From Gammaproteobacteria bacterium UBA3532 (GTDB lineage Bacteria > Pseudomonadota > Gammaproteobacteria > Enterobacterales > UBA3532): 11,556 bases of DNA. Position numbers and translations under genes: made by a program. Of this stretch, positions 1 through 6,500 are shown piece after piece (positions within the stretch are counted from its first letter, which is position 1; every line of letters starts with the position of its first letter). The notes under the pieces are model-generated. The model was not told the DNA's origin and searched no databases. It saw only the letters and a program-made list of their open reading frames with translations. The DNA lies in the NCBI GenBank assembly GCA_002376965.1, contig DFOV01000288.1, positions 1 through 11,556 of the forward strand, written 5' to 3'.

Positions 1-371
1 AGCCCTAGCTCATGTTTTCGCTCGCTAATATAGTCACGCCAGCTATCATCCAACGGCTCACCGCTCGACTGCAGTTTCTTGCCAAATTTATCCAAATGCA
101 CTTTGTTACATTTGATGTCGGTTTGCCAGAAAGCCATCCCGCAACCGATATCGTTGCCCACCAAAGCGGGATAAATCGTCTGCTCAGTTAGAAACGCCGC
201 ACCAATGGGATAGCCGCGCCCTGGGTGTAGGTCAGGCAAACCAACAGCGCTGACCACGCCGTCAAGTTGTGCCGTTTTTTTAAGTTGTTCAATCGCTTTG
301 CCTTCAATCCATGCTGAAGGCGATGCGACAAGGCGAACCTTGTCAGAAAGATGTTGTATAGAAGTGCCCAT
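1..371 (-). CDS. rtcB: RtcB-family RNA ligase, PrfH-linked type (3' part missing)
   Basis: This is the N-terminal 123 residues of an RtcB-type RNA ligase, which joins RNA 3'-phosphate (or 2',3'-cyclic phosphate) and 5'-OH ends using GTP and Mn. Visible motifs are VGLPDLHPGRGYPIGAAF (about residues 43-60) and VGNDIGCGM (71-79). The Cys at 77 matches the metal-binding cysteine of the family. The early SPSAWIEGKAIEQL block and the LPDLHPGRG wording resemble the RtcB paralogue encoded next to the release factor homologue PrfH, not canonical E. coli RtcB (family knowledge). If that is right, prfH should lie just beyond the left edge. The ATG at 371 follows GGAAAAGG. The RtcB2-PrfH pair is thought to repair and rescue ribosomes cut in the 16S decoding region. 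The family call is firm; the PrfH link is likely but its partner is outside the window. Confidence 0.88.
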   Translation of the reverse strand, partial: MGTSIQHLSDKVRLVASPSAWIEGKAIEQLKKTAQLDGVVSAVGLPDLHPGRGYPIGAAFLTEQTIYPALVGNDIGCGMAFWQTDIKCNKVHLDKFGKKLQSSGEPLDDSWRDYISERKHELG

Positions 372-388
372 AGACCTTTTCCAATACC

Positions 389-422
389 ATAGCCTAAACG
401 CACAAAATCACGCTCAGGCTAT
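389..422 (-). promoter_or_regulatory. Hairpin in the rtcB leader, just upstream of the ribosome binding site
   Basis: The leader RNA can form a 12-bp stem (two G-U pairs, 10-nt loop) between 422-411 and 400-389, ending about 17 nt before the rtcB ATG. Its 3' arm contains GUUUAGGC, which is also perfectly complementary to GCCUAAAC at 491-484, the stop-codon region of the upstream mini-ORF. The two pairings exclude each other. There is no U-tract, so this is not an intrinsic terminator. A translational switch is an inference. Confidence 0.45.
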
Positions 423-485
423 CTTTTAATAAAAATAGGAGAAAGGCAGGCTGTTATGGTCGGGCGAAATGCCCAAAAGAAAGGT

Positions 486-533
486 TTAGGCCCCGGCCAC
501 TACCTGCAAAGAAGGGGAAATTGATTGTCGCAT
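486..533 (-). CDS. Candidate 15-aa leader peptide ahead of rtcB
   Basis: A short ORF reading MRQSISPSLQVVAGA begins at ATG 533. Its AAGGAG Shine-Dalgarno is perfect and optimally spaced, stronger than the one used by rtcB. It starts about 33 nt after the predicted transcription start and ends in TAA at 486-488, inside the GCCUAAAC segment that can pair with the region upstream of the rtcB ribosome binding site. A small GGGC/GCCC hairpin (462-474) follows. I do not recognise the peptide. The layout (promoter, tiny ORF, alternative stems, gene) is that of translation-coupled leaders. It could also be chance: a 22-codon ORF of similar look lies on the opposite strand at 456-524. Confidence 0.45.
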   Translation of the reverse strand: MRQSISPSLQVVAGA

Positions 534-572
534 TGTCATCTCCTTTGAAGGTTGCCGAGAAAAGATGGGCGG

Positions 573-601
573 ATTCTAGCCATAGCACGTTAAATAATCA
601 A
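573..601 (-). promoter_or_regulatory. Predicted sigma70 promoter for the leader-rtcB transcript
   Basis: On the minus strand, TTGATT (601-596) and TAGAAT (578-573) are separated by exactly 17 bp. Four of six -35 bases and five of six -10 bases match consensus. Transcription would start near 566, giving a leader of about 195 nt that includes the mini-ORF. No better promoter is seen between here and 371. Confidence 0.55.
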
Positions 602-630
602 GCAGTGGGAGCTAAAGCTTTTCAAGTTCT

Positions 631-656
631 GATAATGAAATTACAATTCAATTATC
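631..656. promoter_or_regulatory. 26-bp imperfect palindrome upstream of the RHH gene (candidate operator)
   Basis: GATAAT at 631-636 is mirrored by ATTATC at 651-656, with a second inner match of four pairs, so 10 of 13 positions pair. It lies 23 bp before the GTG start of the ribbon-helix-helix gene, where an autoregulatory operator would be expected. The left half resembles a Fur box (12 of 19 positions), so Fur is an alternative binder. The sequence shows the symmetry; the binder is inferred. Confidence 0.4.
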
Positions 657-679
657 ATTTAAATAAGAGATAACCAACA

Positions 680-871
680 GTGGAAAACAAAACCGCACGT
701 TTTACCGTATTGATGGACCCGCGTAAAAAACAAGCCTTTGAGCAACTATGCGCTTCGCAAGATTTAACACCATCCCAAGTAGTGAGGCAACTGATCCGCG
801 AATATCTAGATCGTCATGGTGCCAGCTATGGCGAAGATAAACCGGCTAACAACCCTCAGGTTAAGTTTTGA
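680..871 (+). CDS. Small ribbon-helix-helix (CopG/Arc-type) DNA-binding protein
   Basis: This 63-residue protein fits the RHH fold. A short basic strand (TARFTVLMD, about 5-13) is followed by helix 1 (RKKQAFEQLCASQ), a turn at DLTPSQ, and helix 2 (VVRQLIREYLDRHG). It ends in a polar tail. Such proteins bind DNA as dimers through the paired N-terminal strands and are often autoregulators or antitoxin-like. No toxin partner gene is adjacent: the neighbours are a divergent RNA ligase and a convergent transporter. The start is GTG at 680, with a weak AAGAGA about 10 nt upstream. No stronger start is in frame, and the conserved strand begins a few residues later. The target is unknown; the palindrome at 631-656 is the obvious candidate. 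Confidence 0.75.
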   Translation: MENKTARFTVLMDPRKKQAFEQLCASQDLTPSQVVRQLIREYLDRHGASYGEDKPANNPQVKF

Positions 872-877
872 CAGACA

Positions 878-2647
878 TTACTCCCCATGCGTTTGCTTGT
901 CGGCTGCCTTTAGGAAATAAGCTCTGCTCACTTCCAACATAGCCTTAACGGAGTCACTGACATTAAAGTGGTGCGCTTGGCTTGACTGATTAGAAGCGTT
1001 AGAGCGGACGTGCTCACGCATCACGTCAAGCGCTTGCTCAAATGTAGCATAGTGATTGTCATCGCCAACAAGCGTTAGAATCCCGGCTTTATGCATCTTG
1101 CTGTTTACTCTCGCATTAGCGCCAGAAAGCATCACACGTACCCCTCGTCCTTGCAATTCACGTATGACATCTTCCAGCGTTTGTAAGCCGGTAATATCTA
1201 TAAAAGGCACCCATTTTAAGCGAATAATCAGCCCTTTTGGATCGTTCTGCGTTCCTGCCAAAGCGCGCTCAAAATTTTCAACGGCACCAAAGAAAAATGG
1301 CCCTTCAACGGTAAAAATCAAGACATTGGATGGTAAGTCAATCGGCCCACTGTGGGCAAATTCTCGTTCAAGTTCTTGCTGGGTCGCCTGTTTTACCTCA
1401 ACGCTGGTGGCCATACGGCGGAGAAAATGCAATGTTGCCAGAATGACCCCGATATTAACAGCAACGACTAAATCAGCAAAAACCGTAAGAGAAAATGTGA
1501 TTAGCAGTATTACCACATCGGCACGAGGCGCACGCCTAATCATTGAAATAAAGTGTTTGGCTTCGCTCATATTCCAAGCAACTACAAACAAAATCGCAGC
1601 CAACACGGCCAAAGGAATATGCGCAGCCAGCGGGGCTAACACCAGCAATATCACCACCAAGGTAATGGCATGAAATATACCCGCCAGCGGCCCATTACCA
1701 CCATTTCGGATATTGGTTGCTGTACGGGCTATCGCCCCCGTTGCGGCAAATCCTCCAAACAACGGTGCCGCTATGTTCGCTAATCCTTGGCCAACAAGCT
1801 CTTGATTTGAGTTATGGCGCGTTCCAGCCATACCATCCGCCACAACGGCCGATAGCAAAGATTCTATTGCTCCCAACATCGCAATAGTAAAAGCAGGGCC
1901 AATTAACTCAATGACTTGTTCCCAACCTAAGGATGGCAGAGTGATCGGTGGCAACCCTTGTGGGATCCCACCAAAGACAGAACCGATAGTAGCGACACCC
2001 TCAAACTGACCAACAATCTGAACGAGCGTTACAACAACCAGCGCAACCAATGGCCCAGGTATCCGCTTAAATCCAGGAATTTTGGGGCAAAGAAGAACTA
2101 GCATCAGCGCAAATCCTGATAAGAATGTCGTGGCTAAATGAAGTTCAGGAAAAACCTGAATCAAGTGAATCAGCTTGGTGTGAAAATGCTGACCCGTGAC
2201 TTGTGGCAGTCCGAAAAAGTCCTTCCATTGACCCACCCAAATGATAACGGCAATACCAGCCGTGAAACCAACAATGACCGGATCGGGAATGAATTTGATG
2301 ATAGACCCCATCTTGGCCAATCCAAGCAGGAACAATATCACACCGGCCATCAGGGTTGCGACTTGCAGGCCCTCGATACCATATTGCGACGTTATTCCAG
2401 AGAGAACGACAATGAAAGCGCCTGTCGGCCCAGCGATCTGCAGCCTGCTACCACCAAAGACTGAAACGAAAAAGCCCGCCACAATGGCCGTGTATAGTCC
2501 TTGTTCTGGCTTAGCCCCCGAAGCCATCGCAAAAGCCATTGCCAATGGTAAAGCAACAATTCCAACGATAACGCCAGCAATGATGTTTTTTAACCAATGA
2601 TTAGGGTGAAGTAATCCCGCCCGCTGTGCTTCAACCAGGGCCAGCAT
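878..2647 (-). CDS. SulP-family inorganic anion transporter with C-terminal STAS domain
   Basis: This is a 589-residue inner-membrane secondary transporter of the SulP (SLC26-like) family, which moves sulfate, bicarbonate or related anions. It shows an early VALPLAMAFAMASG helix (about 31-44), the hallmark QIAGPTGAFIVV segment (70-81), the conserved AIESLLSAVVADGMAG stretch (260-275) and many hydrophobic helices up to about residue 408. A cytoplasmic STAS domain follows (about 440-545), with its DITGLQTL helix start at 484-491. The last 40 residues are a polar extension. Length is normal for the family. The ATG at 2647 is preceded by AGGAGA at good spacing and by a strong promoter. The substrate cannot be read from sequence; no carbonic anhydrase or sulfate-assimilation gene is nearby. 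Its stop lies 6 bp from that of the convergent RHH gene, with no terminator between them. Confidence 0.92.
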   Translation of the reverse strand: MLALVEAQRAGLLHPNHWLKNIIAGVIVGIVALPLAMAFAMASGAKPEQGLYTAIVAGFFVSVFGGSRLQIAGPTGAFIVVLSGITSQYGIEGLQVATLMAGVILFLLGLAKMGSIIKFIPDPVIVGFTAGIAVIIWVGQWKDFFGLPQVTGQHFHTKLIHLIQVFPELHLATTFLSGFALMLVLLCPKIPGFKRIPGPLVALVVVTLVQIVGQFEGVATIGSVFGGIPQGLPPITLPSLGWEQVIELIGPAFTIAMLGAIESLLSAVVADGMAGTRHNSNQELVGQGLANIAAPLFGGFAATGAIARTATNIRNGGNGPLAGIFHAITLVVILLVLAPLAAHIPLAVLAAILFVVAWNMSEAKHFISMIRRAPRADVVILLITFSLTVFADLVVAVNIGVILATLHFLRRMATSVEVKQATQQELEREFAHSGPIDLPSNVLIFTVEGPFFFGAVENFERALAGTQNDPKGLIIRLKWVPFIDITGLQTLEDVIRELQGRGVRVMLSGANARVNSKMHKAGILTLVGDDNHYATFEQALDVMREHVRSNASNQSSQAHHFNVSDSVKAMLEVSRAYFLKAADKQTHGE

Positions 2648-2674
2648 GCCATTTCTCCTGCAAATATGAGAACG

Positions 2675-2705
2675 ACATTATAATGTTGTTATAACCATAT
2701 AACAA
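2675..2705 (-). promoter_or_regulatory. Sigma70 promoter of the SulP gene with two overlapping palindromes
   Basis: On the minus strand, TTGTTA (2705-2700) and a perfect TATAAT (2682-2677) are 17 bp apart, about 30 bp before the start codon. The perfect 12-bp palindrome ACATTATAATGT (2675-2686) covers the -10. A second inverted repeat, TTGTTAT-N6-ATAACAA (2686-2705), covers the spacer and -35. Symmetric sites here would suit a repressor, though AT-rich promoters form palindromes easily. Confidence 0.6.
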
Positions 2706-2814
2706 TGCCAGCACTTTTAGGCTAAACAGCCTCAGATATAGCAAGTGCCACTCTCGGTGCAAGATACAACGTTGCAAACAACGCGGCTCATACCTATATC
2801 AGGCCCCCAAAAAC

Positions 2815-2848
2815 AAAAAGGCCGCTCATCGAAATGAGCGGCCTTTTT
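2815..2848 (-). terminator. Intrinsic terminator of CsrB-like RNA A
   Basis: A perfect 15-bp stem (2815-2829 with 2834-2848) carries five A-U pairs at its base and a GC-rich upper part. In the minus-strand RNA the loop is UUCG, a very stable tetraloop. The U-tract continues past the stem (UUUUUGUUUUU). It could also stop plus-strand transcription. Confidence 0.92.
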
Positions 2849-2986
2849 GTGATTTCACCCAAAGCGGGGATCACGCTAGTATCCATTAGCAACAATCATC
2901 CTATGTATCATCCATGCTTCTACAACGTCCTTTTGCTACTCCTGTTTTGTCCCTTATTCCTTGTCCTTAATATTCATCCTTTCCAG

Positions 2987-3062
2987 TCGTGCTGCCTTCC
3001 GTGCAATATCCCTGAATTCATCCTTAATGTAGTTCCTTTTGTGTCGAGCTGCCTCCGTGCAG
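2987..3062 (-). repeat. Two tandem GGA-hairpin modules inside RNA A
   Basis: Two copies of a module with a period of 57 bp start at 2987 and 3044. Each has TCG[T/A]G, then CTGC, a six- or seven-base loop containing TCC, then GCA[A/G] (plus-strand spelling), then [A/T]TCC elements. In the RNA each stem displays GGA in its loop, the usual CsrA-binding form. Copy B contains three equivalent modules. Confidence 0.7.
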
Positions 3063-3257
3063 TATCCTTTGATTCTCCGTAATTTCTATCCGTTAAGACA
3101 AACTACACTCCATGTAAACTCCCTTGTCACTTTTCCTTTGTTTCCATTGCTTGGCACCCTGCCTGCATCTTAGCGCTAGTCCTTAGCGTATCCGTTTCCC
3201 TTTGCTTCTTGCGAAGCCTCAGCATCTTGCTGAGTGTTTGCCGTCCCTGTGATTAAT

Positions 3258-3263
3258 ACTATA
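3258..3263 (-). promoter_or_regulatory. -10 element of RNA A
   Basis: TATAGT on the minus strand matches five of six consensus bases and sits in a block (GCTTTG before it, ATCACAGGGACG after it) conserved in copy B. The -35 position holds CTTTTT, with no consensus match, as expected for an activator-dependent promoter. Start is predicted at A3250. Confidence 0.6.
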
Positions 3264-3279
3264 GCAAAGCCAAAAGCGA

Positions 3280-3308
3280 AAAAAAGTGACCTTTATTTCA
3301 GCTTTTTT
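3280..3308 (-). terminator. Bulged terminator-like hairpin upstream of the RNA A promoter
   Basis: AAAAAAG-TGA (3280-3289) pairs with TCA-g-CTTTTTT (3298-3308) around one bulged base, with a T-run on the minus-strand 3' side. It lies at the same place as the perfect hairpin in front of copy B, so it probably blocks readthrough from the CRTAC1-family gene into the small RNA. It is decayed and may be weak. Confidence 0.5.
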
Positions 3309-3377
3309 GTAATCCGGTTCACACAGGCAAAAAATAAAACTATATATTTCATTCCCTTACCGGAAATCACCACGTTT

Positions 3378-3390
3378 AATCAACCCTTTG
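3378..3390 (+). promoter_or_regulatory. IHF consensus site between GacA-type box and RNA A promoter
   Basis: AATCAACCCTTTG matches the WATCAANNNNTTR consensus for integration host factor at every defined position. It lies between the distal activator box and the promoter, where DNA bending would bring the two together; IHF plays this part at E. coli csrB (established knowledge). No equally good site was found in copy B. Confidence 0.5.
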
Positions 3391-3423
3391 CGGATACTCT
3401 TTTTATGCACCGGAGGACATAAA

Positions 3424-3441
3424 TGTAAGCCATGGATTACA
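3424..3441. promoter_or_regulatory. GacA/UvrY-type upstream activating sequence of RNA A
   Basis: TGTAAGCCATGGATTACA matches the TGTAAG-N6-CTTACA consensus with one mismatch. Its inner edge is exactly 160 bp from the -10 hexamer, the same distance as in copy B. The centre is about 182 bp upstream of the predicted start, comparable to the distal UvrY site of enteric csrB, not the roughly -60 position of Pseudomonas rsmY/Z. Confidence 0.75.
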
Positions 3442-3587
3442 GCGGATACAGGATATACTCCTAGCCCCCTTATGTTGCGTGAAGCTAACCTACCAGATTA
3501 TGGAAACTTTCAGAGCCTAAACCGACTAGCGGTAACTTCGCGGGGGGTTAATGGTATAGAGCCTCTCCCCCCGTTTAGCACTAGAAC
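3442..3587. other. Gene-free stretch behind the CRTAC1-family gene, with a G/C-rich hairpin
   Basis: This 146-bp stretch lies between the stop of the CRTAC1-family gene and the GacA-type box. It holds an inverted repeat CGGGGGG (3541-3547)/CCCCCCG (3567-3573) with a 19-nt loop, and an outer match CTAAAC (3517-3522)/GTTTAG (3573-3578). No U-tract follows on the minus strand, so it is not a canonical terminator. It may stabilise the 3' end of the operon mRNA. I see no gene, and nothing similar lies beside copy B. Confidence 0.4.
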
Positions 3588-6500
3588 CTAGCCTGGCATT
3601 TTTGCTATCAACAGCGGCCCACATCCTGCGTCGGATATGGAGCTGCGGGTTCCATCCGACCATTGCACTCGGATATTGGCCTTGTCGCCCTTGGTTAGAC
3701 CAAATAAACGAACAGCACTATCCTGAGATAAGTAACCACTGCCTGCCTGAACTTCATGACTGGTGATGATAGTGCCATCGGACTTGGTGATAGTGACACG
3801 CGATCCAACCCCAGTAGGGTTTCTAGAGCTGCCTTTCAGTTGTAGCGATATGGCACATTGGCCATCTACTCCTCCGTTTTTAAACAGCATTGGCCGCTCA
3901 TCATTGTTGCCAACAGCAATATCAACCCAACCATCTTTATTGTAATCACTCACTGCAACACCACGGCCATCATAGGGAACAAATAGACCGCTTTTAGCAG
4001 ACGGAACCACAGTGAAGCTGCCATCACCTTGACCTTTTAGCCAATAGCTGATACCACCAGAAAACTGGCGGAATTCATGGTCCATGTGGCTGAAGTTACC
4101 GACCAGATATAGATCGTCATTACCATCGTTATCTAAATCTGCCGTGGTAATACCATAGCCCGTTGTTGCCTGGGCCAAGCCGGGTAATGGACTTCTGGTA
4201 AAACCACCTTTACCGTCGTTGATAAATACCGAGTGTTCCAGCGTATTAGCATACAATGCCAAAGTGTCGTCCAGGCGTTTGTCGAAGATTTCAGACAAGG
4301 TCGCCTCAGCATAAGCCCTGAAGGTTGCAAACTTTTCGTAAACAAATGGCATCTCGGCACCAACCATACCTCGTTCACGCATCGGCCGAAGGACACCATC
4401 GATATACTCAGCTTCGACAATATCCAAATCACCATCGCCATCGATATCGCCAGCAAATAGCTTCGCAGGATATTGCTCAGATGCATGATAGCGTGTGTTT
4501 AGCCCCCAGTTCGCCACCGCGAAATCCATATGACCATCGCGATTAAAGTCACCAGAGGTTATCCCTGTCCATAAGCCATGCCATTTGTCCAAACCAGACT
4601 CGGTCGTGGCGTCTTTCAACGCACCCTGGTGGTTTTTAAACAAACGCACAGGGCCATATTCAGTAGCCACCAGTAAATCACTATCGCCATCATTATCAAT
4701 ATCGAGCCACATCGCGCCGGTCGCTAACCCCAGCTTGAGCAATTCAGGCGCTTTGTCAGCGGTAACGTTGGTAAAGGTTTGTCCATCGTTACGATAGATA
4801 TAACTCGGCGCAGGTAATGGCCATTCATTTGGCAGCGCCCTGCCGCCAACAAATACATCCAAATCACCGTCACCATCAAAATCGTTCAAGGCCAGCGCAC
4901 CACCGGATGCCTCCGACTTCATCTGCATGCCAGCGTTATCAGCAGTAATAGCCGCAATGGGAGCCTTAGGAACTTCGTAGCGACTAAAACTCGATATAAA
5001 GGTGCCATTGGCATACCAAACCGATGCCAACTCCTCAATCGCTTCAGGGATCAACTTATTGGGAATAGCATCAAAGCGTCCATCGCCGACATTTTGATAG
5101 ATAGTGCCGTGTTGGCCGTGGGCACCAGAAACATAAAGGTCATCATCGCCATCACCATCGATGTCGGCCCAGGAAACGCCAGGCCCAATTGCTGACATTC
5201 GGCGTGGCAATAACCGCTGCTCTTCAAAATCGTCATAGCCTTCATATTGCCTGTCATCAAAGTTTGCCTCGACATGGGCATGGATCAAGCCTGCACTTTT
5301 ACCGACCTCGCTGAACTGGGTATTTTGAGCAGCCAAGCGTCGAGCTGGTGGCGGCTTGATAGCGGTATCTGGCTCTGAAATCACATAGCGTTGGTTAACA
5401 GCCAGTGGCTTCTGGTTTAGCAGGGTAAATGACTGGGTATGCCCTGAAGGCCAGTCAATATCGATACGCTGGATGCTTTCTCCCTGACCGAACCCAAAAA
5501 CTATCACCGGTGCATGGCTAGAAAGATAGCCTCCCGAGGTGCTCATCAACCGCGTCTGAACCTGCCCATCGCTGGTCGTAACAGCAACGCGAGCGCCAAT
5601 TCCGAAGGCATTTGAGCGATAGCCAATCAGTTGAATCAGAATCCGATTATTGCTGGCGTTGTTATGATAAACCCCCAGCGGTTCGTTCATGAAATTATCG
5701 ACTTTATCCAAATCACCATCGTTATCGAGATCGGCCAAGGTTGCGCCGTGCGCAATAGTCGGATCATCGATCCCCCAGTCTTTTGAAACCTCACTGAATG
5801 TCAGATCGCCATTGTTACGAAAGGCGGTATTAGGTGTATTCAGTTTGGGATACTCTTTGAAATAGGCAGGAGCATTTTTAAATTGTGGCAGGTTGATGTT
5901 CGCCAGAACGTCACTGTCCATCAAATCGCCGATCATGCCGTTGCTAATCAACAGATCAACATAACCATCAAGATCGATATCGGCAAACTTGGTTGACCAT
6001 GTCCATTCGCTGGCTGCAACGCCAGAAAGCCACGAAATATCGCTAAAAGAGCCGTCACCATTATTCAGGTAGAGACCGTTATGCATCACCTGAGCAGCCG
6101 CCTCATCCGGCGGAAGCGTCGTATCCATTAATCCATGCTGGGTTAGCCGCAGGGTGGCGTCCTGGCTGAGCATATCGCCGACAAAATAATCAGTCAGGCC
6201 GTCATTATTAATGTCAGCAAAGTCCATCCCCATGGAAAACATCGGCGTATGCTGCACCGTGTCCTTTTCTAATAAAGAAAACGTACCGTCTCCGTTGTTA
6301 TGATAGAAGGTATCAGGCGACCAAAAGTCATTGGTTACGTAAAGGTCTGGCCAGCCATCGTTGTCAATATCACTGAATGATGCCGATAGCCCCCAATAGC
6401 CTCCGATAATCCCTGCTTCTTTGGCAACCTCAGTAAAAGTGCCATCGCCATTATTGCGATAAAGCAGATCGGGTTCGCCGAGCTGGCGCACGCTCAAACC

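Larger units (their letters stand above)
2815..3250 (-). ncRNA. csrB: CsrB/RsmZ-family CsrA-titrating small RNA, copy A
   Basis: This gene-free stretch has every mark of a CsrB-type RNA, which binds many copies of the translational regulator CsrA/RsmA at GGA motifs. Read on the minus strand, I count 26 GGA motifs, mostly as AAGGA, ACGGA or AGGGA, in about 436 nt. The predicted 5' end is the A at 3250, just before AGGGACGG. A CUCAGCA/UGCUGAG hairpin follows (3234-3218). Two hairpins of the form UUGC or CUGC-loop-GCAG present GGA in their loops (2992-3006 and 3049-3062, 57 nt apart). A strong intrinsic terminator forms the 3' end. Promoter, IHF-like site and GacA-type box lie upstream. Copy B (8921-9352) shares long blocks and the same upstream geometry. 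No plausible protein is encoded. The symbol denotes the family, not a specific orthologue. Confidence 0.85.

Noticed and set aside
456..524. 22-codon plus-strand ORF opposite the rtcB leader peptide
   Set aside because: AGGAG is 14 nt from its ATG, too far, and no promoter points into it. The minus-strand mini-ORF has the better start signals.
631..656. Fur box before the RHH gene
   Set aside because: Only 12 of 19 positions match in the better alignment, and no iron-related gene is present. Kept as a general palindrome instead.
1056..1673. 205-residue plus-strand ORF inside the SulP gene
   Set aside because: It is antisense to strongly conserved SulP coding sequence, with Ser/Thr/Arg/Lys-rich shadow composition.
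2834..3082. 82-residue ORF, and similar ORFs at 8876-9112, 9121-9309 and 9170-9457
   Set aside because: They lie inside or across the two CsrB-like RNAs or their control regions, have odd composition from the TCC-rich strand or its complement, and are not conserved as protein between the two copies.
3541..3573. Intrinsic terminator of the CRTAC1-family gene
   Set aside because: The 7-bp G/C stem has a 19-nt loop and no U-tract in the minus-strand direction; termination at 3280-3308 is more likely.
3388..3591. 67-residue plus-strand ORF
   Set aside because: It covers the GacA-type box and the 3' end of the CRTAC1-family gene. The protein has no recognisable features.
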